Shown: piece by piece, positions 1-7,955 of the stretch
How positions within the stretch are numbered: position 1 is the stretch's first letter
How the letters are laid out: each line of letters opens with the position of its first letter
Source: Acidobacteriota bacterium
GTDB lineage: Bacteria; Acidobacteriota; Thermoanaerobaculia; Multivoradales; JAHEKO01
Direction of reading: 5' to 3'
Assembly (NCBI GenBank): GCA_029263375.1
Contig: JAJCXP010000103.1
Coordinates: forward strand, 1-39,432
DNA length: 39,432 nt
Program-made: the position numbers and the translations under genes
The notes under the pieces: generated by a model
The model's database searches: none
Told to the model about the DNA's origin: nothing
What the model saw: the letters and a program-made list of their open reading frames with translations, nothing else

Positions 1-865
1 CATGCCCGGGGTCGAGAACGATCGTCCGGATGCCCGGAGAGCGGTCGCGCCGTCGAGCGGGAATCTGCGTGGCGGCGGTCGCCGTGCCGCGATCGTCGCC
101 GCGGAAGATGTCGAAGACCAATCGAAACGGCGACTCGAGGATGTACTCCTCGGCTACCACGCCGGGAGCGAGGCGCATGCGGATACCCGACGGCGTCAGA
201 TCGATGCCGCGCACCAGATCGTCGGCGGGCGCGGACCGGGTCGTGTCGCCGACGAGCCGGTCGCCGATCAGATCGATCACCACGGAACGGCCGAAGTGCC
301 GGATGCGGTAGCGCGGCCGGGTCGAGAACTGGAACACGGTGGTCGTCACGCCCTGAACGTGCACCAGATTGAACTGCAGGGCGAGCTCGCGCTCCGGCTG
401 GTGGCGCACCAGGAGCATCCTTGCCGCCGAGTTCCAGGTGAACTCGTAGCCGAGGTTGTGGCCCCAGACGTAGTCGAGCAGATCGAGCGGCACCAGGGTC
501 GCACCGTCTCCCGTGGCAATCGCCGCCTGGGAGAGGTCGGTGATCTCCTGCCCCGAGGTGAGCGCGTCGCTGCCGGGGCCGAACGCGAAGGTGCGATCGT
601 TGAGCGTCAGCTCGTGGCTCTCGCCCAGGGGGCCGACTTCGACGGTGCCGCCCAGGACGTCGATCAACGGCCTGACCTCGACCAGGGTGCCGGCGACCGT
701 CACCGCGTACCTGACCGTCAGCCGCCGGGTGCCGAGGTCCACCGCAGCGGCGCCAGATTCGAGGACCGGCAGTCCGGTCTCAGCGTCCTCGGCTCCGATA
801 CCGACAGCGGTCATCGCGAGCAGGAGCGGGAGGAGGCACAGGCTCTTCAGGCGCGTGGCGGTCAC
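1..865 (-). CDS. N-acetylmuramoyl-L-alanine amidase, AMIN-domain type (partial, 3' end outside window)
   Basis: Read on the minus strand from a GTG at 865. The N-terminus is a clear signal peptide (basic TATRLKS, then a Leu-rich core ending near GIGAED). A beta-rich region resembling copper-amine-oxidase-like and AMIN domains follows (LVEVRPLIDVLGG, then YILESPFRLVFDIFRG). Next comes a short Arg-rich linker and the start of the Amidase_3 catalytic domain, RTIVLDPGH, whose first zinc-ligand His lies at the window edge. In this family the enzyme cleaves the amide bond between MurNAc and the stem peptide in the periplasm during cell separation. No in-frame ATG lies upstream and the Shine-Dalgarno is weak, so the start is less certain than the identity. 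The long open frame on the plus strand here is a codon-bias shadow. Confidence 0.87.
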   Translation of the reverse strand, partial: MTATRLKSLCLLPLLLAMTAVGIGAEDAETGLPVLESGAAAVDLGTRRLTVRYAVTVAGTLVEVRPLIDVLGGTVEVGPLGESHELTLNDRTFAFGPGSDALTSGQEITDLSQAAIATGDGATLVPLDLLDYVWGHNLGYEFTWNSAARMLLVRHQPERELALQFNLVHVQGVTTTVFQFSTRPRYRIRHFGRSVVIDLIGDRLVGDTTRSAPADDLVRGIDLTPSGIRMRLAPGVVAEEYILESPFRLVFDIFRGDDRGTATAATQIPARRRDRSPGIRTIVLDPGH

Positions 866-932
866 GGCGTGGAGGATAGCAAGGAGGACCTGCCGGCTCC
901 GCGCTGAGATAAGCTGCGTCGCAGGAGGAGTG

Positions 933-1337
933 ATGAACATCGACGAGTTCAGGGTGGTTCTCAAGGCGCGCGACTTCGACGCGACCTGCAACTTCTACGG
1001 CGAAGTCATGTCGCTCCCCCGGCAGCGCTCCTGGCACACTGAGACAGTGCGCGGTGCCCTCTTCCAGGCCGGCTCGGGCCTGATCGAAGTGCTCGGTCGC
1101 CCCGACACCGGCGCCCGCCCGGAGCGCGACGAGGCGTTCGACTACCAGGGCCCCAAGCACAAGATCACCCTGACGATCTACACCGCTTCCGCCGAGAAGG
1201 CCTACGAGGAGCTCATCTTCCGCGACCGCAACATCCCGGGCGGCCTGCAGCATCTCCCCGACGGCGCCATGGCGTTCGAGACCCACGATCCCGACGGCGT
1301 CAAGATTCTCCTGCGCGAGCCGTTCCGGGACGAGTGA
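933..1337 (+). CDS. VOC / glyoxalase-superfamily protein
   Basis: A 134-residue protein with the babbbab layout of a VOC module. FRVVLKARDFDATCNFYGEVMSL is a typical first beta-alpha unit (shown here only as the family pattern), followed by GSGLIEVLGR and a C-terminal FETHDPDGVKILLRE strand-turn-strand whose DPDG is characteristic. The start is set by GGAGGAG at 924-930, two bases before the ATG. The substrate cannot be deduced; the family includes glyoxalases, dioxygenases and resistance proteins. It stands alone between the divergent amidase gene and tRNA-Glu. No frameshift or unusual codon use was noticed. Confidence 0.8.
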   Translation: MNIDEFRVVLKARDFDATCNFYGEVMSLPRQRSWHTETVRGALFQAGSGLIEVLGRPDTGARPERDEAFDYQGPKHKITLTIYTASAEKAYEELIFRDRNIPGGLQHLPDGAMAFETHDPDGVKILLREPFRDE

Positions 1338-1426
1338 CGACGCGGCCGGTTCCGCCTTCCGGGTTGAGAAAACCCCGAGATTCTTGCTACCATTCCGCCT
1401 CCGCGGTCCTCGCGGACAAAATCCGT

Positions 1427-1501
1427 GGCGCGTTCGTCTAGGGGTTAGGACGCCGGCCTCTCAAGCCGGTAACACGGGTTCAAATCCCGTACGCGCTACC
1501 A
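1427..1501 (+). tRNA. tRNA-Glu(CTC)
   Basis: The sequence folds as a complete cloverleaf. The acceptor arm GGCGCGT pairs with ACGCGCT (G1-U72 wobble, common in bacterial tRNA-Glu). The anticodon stem CCGGC/GCCGG encloses the loop CTCTCAA with anticodon CTC. The T arm has GGTTCAAAT. The discriminator A at 1498 is followed by an encoded CCA (1499-1501). A transposon-derived mini-element begins 29 bp downstream. Confidence 0.95.
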
Positions 1502-1530
1502 CCTTCTGCAACTCACGCTCGACGAGTTCC

Positions 1531-1662
1531 GGTGACAGGATACCTATCTCGCAAGCATCCGGAATTCGTCTCCCTCATGCCGAGATGATGGCGCCACTGG
1601 CTAGTAGCTTGGTTCTGGCGGGCGCATGCAACCTGGCTCAACTAGTTGAGTATCCTGTCACC
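1531..1662 (+). mobile_element. Non-autonomous RAYT-derived mini-element, copy 1 (132 bp)
   Basis: Bounded by the 13-bp inverted ends GGTGACAGGATAC (1531-1543) and GTATCCTGTCACC (1650-1662), which match the ends of the transposase-bearing element at 18018-18749. The left end, with its flank, can fold: GACGAGTTCCGG (1521-1532) is complementary to CCGGAATTCGTC with one G-T wobble. The right end contains the perfect palindrome CTCAACTAGTTGAG. The middle retains a decayed copy of the transposase start region around GATGGCGCCACTGG. It differs from copy 2 at about six positions. Its right end forms the last codons of the minus-strand gene that follows. Confidence 0.88.
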
Positions 1663-1906
1663 TTGATCCATCATCTGCGGACTCAAGGCGCACCCTGTCC
1701 TGGCTGGTTGTGACCCGACCGGCCTCGGTCCTGCCCGTAACCGTGCCGGTTCGGCACAGACCCACCTGTCCTCGGGTCTTGACCACCCTCCACACGCCTT
1801 CGAGGTCGGGCGGCTCCGTCGTCTGCTCCATGGCAGCGCTGCACGGAATCGCGGCCATGATGCAACACAGCACGCCCAGCGAGTGTCTGAACTCAGCGAG
1901 CTCCAT
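1658..1906 (-). CDS. Small secreted protein, C-terminus ending inside a mini-element
   Basis: An 82-residue protein read leftwards from an ATG at 1906 with a good Shine-Dalgarno (AAGGAG) upstream. It has a signal peptide (hydrophobic LGVLCCIMAAIPCSAA) and then a short mature part with LEGVWRVVKTRGQV, a pattern seen at the start of small beta-sheet or lipocalin-like domains. No function can be assigned. The stop is odd: the last Arg codon and the TGA are formed by the end of mini-element copy 1 (reading AGG-TGA from its terminal GGTGACAGG). The original C-terminus was therefore probably replaced by the insertion, and the protein may be truncated. Confidence 0.55.
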   Translation of the reverse strand: MELAEFRHSLGVLCCIMAAIPCSAAMEQTTEPPDLEGVWRVVKTRGQVGLCRTGTVTGRTEAGRVTTSQDRVRLESADDGSR

Positions 1907-2059
1907 CCCACACTCCTTTACGCGCGAGGCTACAGCACGATGGGTGCGCACGCGACGATGATGAACAACCGGAAGCAGCAGGTCCAGCACGCCGAGGCAG
2001 AGATCGCGGCACACTTCGGGAACCGGTAGATCTCGCGCCCTCCTCGGGGAATCGAGGGG

Positions 2060-3046
2060 CTATCGCGACACGGCCTGAGCTCCGATCGGCCAATCTCCGC
2101 GCAGGAAGCGAGCGACGCCCTGGAAGAACACCTCCGGCTGCTCGACGAATGGGTAAGCGTGGCCCACCTCCTCGATCAGCCAGAGACGGGAATTGGGCAG
2201 GGCCCGTGCCCAGGCCCACTCGCCCTCCATCGGCAACGGTGATTGCGCACCCTCGACGATGAGGGCAGGCATGTGCATCTCCGCGAGCGTCGGACGCAGG
2301 TCGTAGTCGGCGAGGTCTTGCAACACGGCGGCGCCGATGACCTGGTAGCTCTCGTGCATGTTCAGCGGTGCGTCGCTGTAGTCGCCCCGCTTGGTCGCCA
2401 TTCTCGCGGGGTCGTAGTAATAGGACGATTGCCACAGGTCCATCTCGGCGCGAAGCATCGCCCTCGGGTTGTCGATGAGGTCTTCCCGGTCCTTGAGTGC
2501 GGCGCGTTCCTTCGCAGTCCGCTGGTGGACCTCCTGCTGAACCCGAACCCGCTCGTCCCACAGCTCGCGGGTGGGCTCCATTGGGCCGATCAACAACAGC
2601 CGCGCCACTCGCGCGGGATGCTGCTCGGCATAGCGCGCCGCCAGAGGACACCCCCAAGAGTGACCGATGAGCGTCATGCGCTCCAGGCCGAAGAACTGCC
2701 GGACGGTCTCCAAGTCACGAGCGTGGGTGTCGATGGTGTGGCTCGCCCCATTTGGATCGGGATCGGAGGCGCCCCCACCGCGCTGGTCGTACATGATGAG
2801 CGTGTGCCGCTCGGACAGCGGTAGCAGATCCGGCCCGACACCCATGAAGTTGGCCCCGGGGCCGCCATGCAGCAGGACGAGGGCCTCGCCACCTTCGCCG
2901 TAGACGCGATAGAACAACCGCAGCGAGTCATCGACCTGGATGTACCCTTCGGCACTGGGCGGCGTAGCGTACAGGTTGGATGTGGCGCAGACTGCCGCAA
3001 GCAGTGTCAAGGAGGCGATAAGCGCTCTCTTGGTGAGTTTGGTCAT
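2060..3046 (-). CDS. Secreted alpha/beta hydrolase, proline-iminopeptidase-like
   Basis: A 328-residue alpha/beta hydrolase with a signal peptide (residues 1-27, ending NLYA). Family marks: the oxyanion-hole motif HGGPG at 60-64, YDQRGGGAS at 86-94 as in prolyl iminopeptidases, the nucleophile elbow GHSWG with Ser130, a cap region, and the C-terminal GHAYPF carrying the probable catalytic His. The catalytic Asp normally found after the 'IVEG' strand is not obvious (VEGAQSP here), so the acid residue may be displaced. The family cleaves N-terminal Pro peptides or related amides and esters; the substrate is unknown. A mini-element sits 66 bp upstream of the start, in the promoter region shared with the divergent gene at 3252. 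Confidence 0.85.
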   Translation of the reverse strand: MTKLTKRALIASLTLLAAVCATSNLYATPPSAEGYIQVDDSLRLFYRVYGEGGEALVLLHGGPGANFMGVGPDLLPLSERHTLIMYDQRGGGASDPDPNGASHTIDTHARDLETVRQFFGLERMTLIGHSWGCPLAARYAEQHPARVARLLLIGPMEPTRELWDERVRVQQEVHQRTAKERAALKDREDLIDNPRAMLRAEMDLWQSSYYYDPARMATKRGDYSDAPLNMHESYQVIGAAVLQDLADYDLRPTLAEMHMPALIVEGAQSPLPMEGEWAWARALPNSRLWLIEEVGHAYPFVEQPEVFFQGVARFLRGDWPIGAQAVSR

Positions 3047-3112
3047 GCGCGAAGACTACCCCGCAGCCGTCAGCCAGGGGACTCCGAGCGACGCGTTCGT
3101 GGCCGGAGTTCC

Positions 3113-3244
3113 GGTGACAGGATACCTATCTCGCAAGCATCCGGAATTCGTCTCCCCCATGCCGAGAGGATGGCGCCACTGGCTAGTAGCTCGGTTCTGG
3201 CGTGCCCATGCAACCTGGCTCAACTAGTTGTGTATCCTGTCACC
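3113..3244 (+). mobile_element. Non-autonomous RAYT-derived mini-element, copy 2 (132 bp)
   Basis: Same ends as copy 1 (GGTGACAGGATAC at 3113-3125 and GTATCCTGTCACC at 3232-3244), the same length and about 95% identity. It fills most of the intergenic region between two divergent genes. Its right end lies 7 nt upstream of the ATG at 3252, so it forms the 5' leader of that gene. The terminal palindrome is broken by one substitution (AGTTGTG instead of AGTTGAG). Confidence 0.88.
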
Positions 3245-3251
3245 TGACTCC

Positions 3252-3674
3252 ATGAGCAAGATCTTCTTCTACGGCCTCTTCATGGATCAGACTCTTCTCG
3301 TCGAGAAGGGTCTTCACCCTGAGACTATTGGGCCAGCGGTGCTTTCCGACTACCGCATCCACATCGGCGAGAGAGCGACATTGTTGCCGTCCGCTTCGAG
3401 TCGGGCCTATGGAATCGTGATGGAGCTCTCGGAGCAAGAAGCTGATGCGCTCTACTCTGAGCCGAGTGTTCGCGCGTACAAACGAGAGCGCGTCCAGGTG
3501 GCGCTGTTGGCAAGCAACGAGGTTGTCGAGGCGGACTGCTACAACCTGCCTCGCGAATTGGGCCTAGCCGGGGCGAATCCAGCCTACGCGAACAAGCTTT
3601 CGCGACTAGTTGAGGCTCTGGACTTCGATTCGGCGTACGTGCAAGAGATCGCGGCGTTCGGGGAGCAGTCGTAG
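3252..3674 (+). CDS. Gamma-glutamylcyclotransferase-like (AIG2/GGCT fold) protein
   Basis: A 140-residue protein that begins with the GGCT-fold signature FFYGLFMD (the family's YGSLM loop) and carries AYGIVMELSEQEADALYSEP, the region in which this fold usually presents its conserved acidic residue. Relatives make 5-oxoproline from gamma-glutamyl amines or act as small cyclotransferases; the substrate here is unknown. The ATG at 3252 has no recognisable Shine-Dalgarno because a mini-element ends 7 nt upstream, so initiation may be weak or leaderless. A second, shorter GGCT-like gene occurs at 31490. Confidence 0.68.
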   Translation: MSKIFFYGLFMDQTLLVEKGLHPETIGPAVLSDYRIHIGERATLLPSASSRAYGIVMELSEQEADALYSEPSVRAYKRERVQVALLASNEVVEADCYNLPRELGLAGANPAYANKLSRLVEALDFDSAYVQEIAAFGEQS

Positions 3675-3781
3675 TTCCAGGTCCACGCTCGCAGGATCAC
3701 TGTCTCCGCCGGGACGCCGCCGCCTGACAAGCTGTTGGAGCCGGACCCATCGCAGCTGGGCGTTCGCGAGCCAAGGGAACC

Positions 3782-4549
3782 CTAGAACTTCCCGCTGTTG
3801 CCCCACTGGTCCCGGCTCAGAATCTCCTCGACCGTGTCCCAATGCTCGACGATCAAGCCGCTCTCGAGCCTGTAGAGATCGACTACCGCGTAGTCCGTGC
3901 CCTCCAAATGGCGCTTGCCGAAGGCGACGACGAAGTTGCCCTGACCGATCAGCTTGAAGAGCATTTCGTAATCGCCGCCCTCGCCCGATGTGAGCCAGGC
4001 AGCCAGACCCTCACGTCCCGCCCCGATACCCGGGCTGTGCTGGACGAGGTCGACGGCGACGAAGCGGTCGGCTCTTTCGAAGTGCCGTCCCTGCAGAACC
4101 TGCTTCGTGTACTCGAGCAGCAACTCCTTGTTCTCGTCCGTTCGCTCGAGGTCCGCGACCTCGCTCTCGCCGTCGATCATCCCGGCCCCGGAAGCGGTCG
4201 ACTCGACGTAGGGCTGGATCACGTCCCAATGCTCGATGATGAGTCCCTTCGAGTCGGTGTCGAAGAGATCCATGGTTACCCACCTGTGAGCGCCGTCGTT
4301 GAGGGACTGATAGGCGTGCAGGAAGGCATATCGGCCATCCTCGATGCCATGGACAATCTCGATCTCGCGCTTGGGATTCCGGTCGAGGAAGGGCTCGAAG
4401 AACTGCAAGAACCCCTCGACTCCGTCGGGAACGCCGGTCGAGTGCTGAGTGTAGCGGTGCCCGGTGTACCTCCGAATCGCGTCGCGGGCCTTGCCGTCTC
4501 GGATGCCTTCCAAGTAGAGCGCCTTTGCGTTTGCGAGGCCCTGTGCCAT
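3782..4549 (-). CDS. Tandem SnoaL-like domain protein
   Basis: A 255-residue protein made of two homologous SnoaL/NTF2-like halves (about 1-125 and 135-255). Both contain the cone-fold pattern YTQHSTG or LVQHSPG near the start and end in a matching strand, LIIEHWDVIQ and LIVEHWDTVEE. It fits the SnoaL-like, aldol-condensation-type family of COG4922, which is poorly characterised. There is no signal peptide, so it is probably cytoplasmic. The start ATG is preceded by GGAGGG. Its leader (4546-4580) is nearly identical to the leader of the small gene at 9521. A membrane-protein gene lies 51 bp upstream on the same strand and may be cotranscribed. Confidence 0.78.
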   Translation of the reverse strand: MAQGLANAKALYLEGIRDGKARDAIRRYTGHRYTQHSTGVPDGVEGFLQFFEPFLDRNPKREIEIVHGIEDGRYAFLHAYQSLNDGAHRWVTMDLFDTDSKGLIIEHWDVIQPYVESTASGAGMIDGESEVADLERTDENKELLLEYTKQVLQGRHFERADRFVAVDLVQHSPGIGAGREGLAAWLTSGEGGDYEMLFKLIGQGNFVVAFGKRHLEGTDYAVVDLYRLESGLIVEHWDTVEEILSRDQWGNSGKF

Positions 4550-4580
4550 CCAACCCTCCGTTCGATCTTGTGTTCAACTC
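4546..4580 (-). repeat. Duplicated 5' leader, copy 1
   Basis: The 35 bp covering the start codon and Shine-Dalgarno of the SnoaL-like gene recur at 9518-9552 with about three differences. On the minus strand both read GAGTTGAAC, two variable bases, then AAGATCGAACGGAGGGTT and GATGG. The match stops just outside this block on either side. Confidence 0.75.
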
Positions 4581-4600
4581 GGGTCGCGATCTCCAGCCCG

Positions 4601-5236
4601 CTAGCGGGATTGGAGAGGGGAGATCGAAGCGAGGAGCGCTCTCCCGCTGATCAAGGCCGCGACACCGGCGACGATGAAGCCGCTGAGGAAGGTCTCTACC
4701 GGCCAGCTGATGGACAGTCCTGCTTCTTCGAGAGATATGAAGACAAGAGCAGCGGGCACCAGGCTTGCGACAAGGCCGCCAATCCACAGAGCCAACCACC
4801 TCGAGGCCACGATCCCCTGTTTGCGCAGTGCCAGGTATTGCATGATGCCGGCGAAACTGCCACCGCCGACGGTGATGGAGATAGGTTCGATGGGTCCCGG
4901 AATGCGCCCCCAGATACCCACCGCCATGAGCGGCCACTCGACGGCGAGGATCAGAGCGAACCCCACCGTGGTGGCGAGAATCCAGGAGCCGACCCGCACC
5001 GATCTGGACCGCAGAAACAAGACTTGAGCCGCCCCGAAGATCGCTCCGCCCAAGAGGCTGGAGACTAGTCTTGCGGCGTAGGCCCGAACGCTCTGGTCAG
5101 GCGGGATGAACTCCCAGTACTTCTCGAAGTCGAGTCCGTACTCGACCAACATCGTCATCTGCAAGATGGCAACGAAGCTCACGCCGAGGCCGAGTGCGTT
5201 AGCTAAAGTCCAAATCGGTAGTCGCGACTGCTTCAC
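4601..5236 (-). CDS. Polytopic membrane protein of unknown function
   Basis: A 211-residue protein with about five or six hydrophobic segments, including LGLGVSFVAILQMTML, LLGGAIFGAAQVLFL, ILATTVGFALILAVEW, WLALWIGGLVASLVPAALVF and GFIVAGVAALISG. A charged loop follows the first helix (EYGLDFEKYWEFIPP). No family was recognised and no enzymatic motif is visible. The gene starts at an ATG at 5236. It faces the plus-strand gene at 5485 across a 248-bp gap and lies 51 bp upstream of the SnoaL-like gene, suggesting a two-gene unit. Its C-terminus (SISPLQSR) looks complete. Confidence 0.68.
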   Translation of the reverse strand: MKQSRLPIWTLANALGLGVSFVAILQMTMLVEYGLDFEKYWEFIPPDQSVRAYAARLVSSLLGGAIFGAAQVLFLRSRSVRVGSWILATTVGFALILAVEWPLMAVGIWGRIPGPIEPISITVGGGSFAGIMQYLALRKQGIVASRWLALWIGGLVASLVPAALVFISLEEAGLSISWPVETFLSGFIVAGVAALISGRALLASISPLQSR

Positions 5237-5484
5237 AACCGGCCTCCTCCGGCGCTCTCATCGCTGCCTCGCCTGGTCGAGTGTCATCGTAGCTCACTCG
5301 GCCGGATCCAGGAGTTCGGGTAGTGGCCTGAGATCCACCAGCCCAGACCTCATTCCCACGACTCTCTTCGCGTCGAAAAGCGGTGACAGTCGCCGAGTTT
5401 CGTCGTGGCCCACCGCCGCGGCCAGAAGTGGTTCCGTATACTGCCGGCTCCCACAAGAACCAAACACGCCTGGAGGATTTGCGA

Positions 5485-6054
5485 ATGAAAGCGTCGAAGA
5501 TCGCCGTGATGACAGTTGCCCTGTGTCTCGCTTTTGGGGCCGCAGGCTCCGCGGAGCAGCACCAAGAGGGCCAGGGCGAGATGCCCCCGATGGGCCCGCC
5601 GCCCGAAATGAAGCAGATCGAGGGCATGAACGGCGAGTACGTGGTCAAGTTCTTCTACAAGATGGACCCAGCGAGTGAGGAGTGGACGGAGACCGCAGCT
5701 ACCGCGGCGCTCAGCACCGTTGCGGGTGGCGGGGCCCAGCAGTTGGTCTACGAGGGCGAGATGATGGGGATGCCGTTCTCGGGTATCGGCCTGACCAGCT
5801 ACGACCGCGAGACCGGGCAGTGGCAGACCACCTGGGTCGACAGCATGGGTGCCAGGATCTCCACCTATGCCGGAGACTTCGAGGACGGAAAGTTGGTGGT
5901 CGCGGGCGAGGACAAGGGTCAGGGCATGAGCTACCACTCACGGCTCACGACCTACAACATCACCGACGACGGGTTCGACTGGAAGTACGAGATGTCCATG
6001 GACGGTGGTGCGAGCTACATCGAAGGGGCGAAAGCGACCTATACGAAGAGGTAG
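5485..6054 (+). CDS. Secreted DUF1579-like protein
   Basis: A 189-residue exported protein: signal peptide MKASKIAVMTVALCLAFGAAGS, a Met/Pro-rich linker (EMPPMGPPPEMK), then a single beta-rich domain. The pattern YVVKFFYKMDP, YEGEMMGMPFSGIGLTSYDRETGQW, TTWVDSMG and STYAGDFEDG is typical of DUF1579 (a lipocalin/AttH-like fold). The biochemical role is unknown. TGGAGG at 5471-5476 sets the ATG. No operon partner is visible: the upstream gene is divergent and the next one begins 223 bp later. The intervening 6055-6277 holds nothing recognisable. Confidence 0.72.
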   Translation: MKASKIAVMTVALCLAFGAAGSAEQHQEGQGEMPPMGPPPEMKQIEGMNGEYVVKFFYKMDPASEEWTETAATAALSTVAGGGAQQLVYEGEMMGMPFSGIGLTSYDRETGQWQTTWVDSMGARISTYAGDFEDGKLVVAGEDKGQGMSYHSRLTTYNITDDGFDWKYEMSMDGGASYIEGAKATYTKR

Positions 6055-6277
6055 GCGGGTCGACTGTCACCGAGTTCCCGCTACCAATCTTTCCACTTCG
6101 TTCCGGCTTGGCAGCGCGTACGCGATTCGGCGGTCGGAGTGCGCGCCGTCGGCGCAGCGCGTGGGCAACAGATCCCCGCCTTCGGATAGACTCAACGCAC
6201 CCACCGGGTAGACTTGCTACTCGCCGACGACCAGGACGGAGAGAGACGCGATCGGAGCGTGGCTCCTCTCCGAGTCG

Positions 6278-7858
6278 ATGGCGGCGGCTAGGGTTGTGAC
6301 CGCGATGGCCACGGGTAGAGCAGCAGAGCGTCGAACGGCAAGGAGCCGCAGTCTCGGAACGCTTCGCACGCCTTCGAGGTCGGCGGCCCTGGCGCTCGCT
6401 CTCCTCACCGTCGTCGCGCCCGGTCCTCTCGCGCCGGCGATCATTACGGTGACCGGGGGTTGCGCGCTGGTCGAAGCGATTCGGGCGGCGAACGCCGACA
6501 AGGAGGACGGGGGCTGTCCGATGGGGGATGGAGCCGACACGATCGTGCTCACCGACGACGTCGTGCTCAACGCGGTCGAGCAGGACGGGGGTGGATTGCC
6601 GACCGTGACGTCCGAGATCACGATCGAAGGAATGGGCTATTCGATCTCGCGCTCGGCGGGCGCGCTCGCGGACTTTCGCATCGGCTCGGTGACGTCGATG
6701 GGGAAGCTCACCCTACGGAACACGACCGTCTCGGGGGGACGTGCCGATCCCGGCAGCGCTGGTGCCTTCTACAACAGTGGCGAGCTACGGATCGAAGGCT
6801 CGACCCTCTCGGATAACTACGCGACGGTGGCTGGGGGCGCGATCTCCAACCTGGGAACGTTGGTCATCTCCTACTCCACCCTGGCGTCGAACTCGGTGGC
6901 CTCCTCGACCGGCTTTCTCACCGCGGGCGGCGCGATCTACAACCGGGGGGACCTGGCGGTGGACCACACGACGTTCTCTTACAACGAGGTCTACCACGAC
7001 GACGCCGCCTTTGGCGGCGCCCTCGCGAACCTGACCGGCTACTCTGTCGTCATCGTCGATTCCACCCTCAGGGACAACAGGGCTCTAGCCCAGCTGGGTG
7101 TCTCAGGAGGTGTGGCGTACGGGGGCGCCATCGCCAACTTCGGAAGCCTGACGCTCACGAACGCGACGGTCTCGGACAACCGCGTCAGCGGGATGGATGT
7201 GTACGGCGCCCTGTTCACCTCGAGCGGCGGCACCCTGACGAACGTGACCTTCTCCGGCAACAACGGCAATGCGCTGTACTCCTCTACCGCGACACCCGTC
7301 GTGGTCACCTCGACGATCCTGGCGGACACGGCCGGGCCGAACTGCGCTGGCGCGAGCCTCGTCATCGACGATCTCAACAGCGTGGCCGACGACGCCTCGT
7401 GCGGATCGATTCCGAACGGGCTGACCTACTTCGACCCGACGCTCCAGGACAACGGGGGGCCGACCGAGACGCATGCGCTGCTGGCCGGCAGCAGTGCCAT
7501 CGACGCAGCGGGCTTCTGTCCTGTCGAGCGGGACCAGCGCGGCGCTCCGCGCGTCGGCGCCTGCGACATCGGCGCCTTCGAGTACCTCGGCTGCCCCGAG
7601 CTCGTGCTCGCCGACCAGGTCATCGCCTCCGTCGAAACCCACGAAGAGTGCTCGTTGACGCTGGGTCCGGAGCTGGTGATCGCCGCGCCGGACGGCGACG
7701 CTACCGTGGTCTACGGACAGCGAGTCACCGTGATGAACGGCTTCGTCGTCGAGTCGGGTGCCCACTTGGCGATCGAACGCGACCCGCCTCTCATGCTCGT
7801 CGATCCGGTAATGGTTGAGGCAGAGCGGGCGCGGCGTGGTGGTCGCCTCAGAGAATGA
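6278..7858 (+). CDS. Secreted right-handed beta-helix protein with choice-of-anchor Q and coathanger-like tail
   Basis: A 526-residue exported protein. After a basic N-region and the hydrophobic ALALALLTVVAPGPLAPA comes the CALVEAIRAANAD opening typical of this group. About 12 parallel beta-helix rungs follow, with repeats such as STLSDNYATVAGGAISN and ATVSDN. Then comes the choice-of-anchor Q block: DNGGPTETHALLAGSSAIDAAG, then DQRGAPR and CDIGAFEY (given as separate motifs). The last 90 residues (VIASVETHEECSL to FVVESGAHLAIE) look like a 3-coathanger stack domain. It is likely a surface or adhesive structural protein. The start is uncertain: ATG 6278 has no strong Shine-Dalgarno and ATG 6305 is an in-frame alternative. 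Confidence 0.82.
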   Translation: MAAARVVTAMATGRAAERRTARSRSLGTLRTPSRSAALALALLTVVAPGPLAPAIITVTGGCALVEAIRAANADKEDGGCPMGDGADTIVLTDDVVLNAVEQDGGGLPTVTSEITIEGMGYSISRSAGALADFRIGSVTSMGKLTLRNTTVSGGRADPGSAGAFYNSGELRIEGSTLSDNYATVAGGAISNLGTLVISYSTLASNSVASSTGFLTAGGAIYNRGDLAVDHTTFSYNEVYHDDAAFGGALANLTGYSVVIVDSTLRDNRALAQLGVSGGVAYGGAIANFGSLTLTNATVSDNRVSGMDVYGALFTSSGGTLTNVTFSGNNGNALYSSTATPVVVTSTILADTAGPNCAGASLVIDDLNSVADDASCGSIPNGLTYFDPTLQDNGGPTETHALLAGSSAIDAAGFCPVERDQRGAPRVGACDIGAFEYLGCPELVLADQVIASVETHEECSLTLGPELVIAAPDGDATVVYGQRVTVMNGFVVESGAHLAIERDPPLMLVDPVMVEAERARRGGRLRE

Positions 7859-7955
7859 GCCTGGACGGGTCGCGCGAGCCTTCAAAGACGCTAAGTCCTA
7901 CGAGGCGGGGAGCTCGAAGGCCGGTCGGTCCGGCAGCGTGTCGCGCGGGTAGCGG

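Noticed and set aside
2-907. A 301-codon open frame on the plus strand at the left edge.
   Set aside because: It is antisense to the amidase, Arg/Glu-rich without motifs, and lacks a ribosome site; the minus strand reads a recognisable protein.
1934-2030. A short plus-strand frame ending VQHAEAEIAAHFGNR.
   Set aside because: Too short, no ribosome site and no continuation; it might be a gene remnant but cannot be supported.
1795-6383. A 17-bp identical string (CACGCCTTCGAGGTCGG) near 1795 and 6367.
   Set aside because: Isolated short match in GC-rich DNA without extension or context; probably chance.
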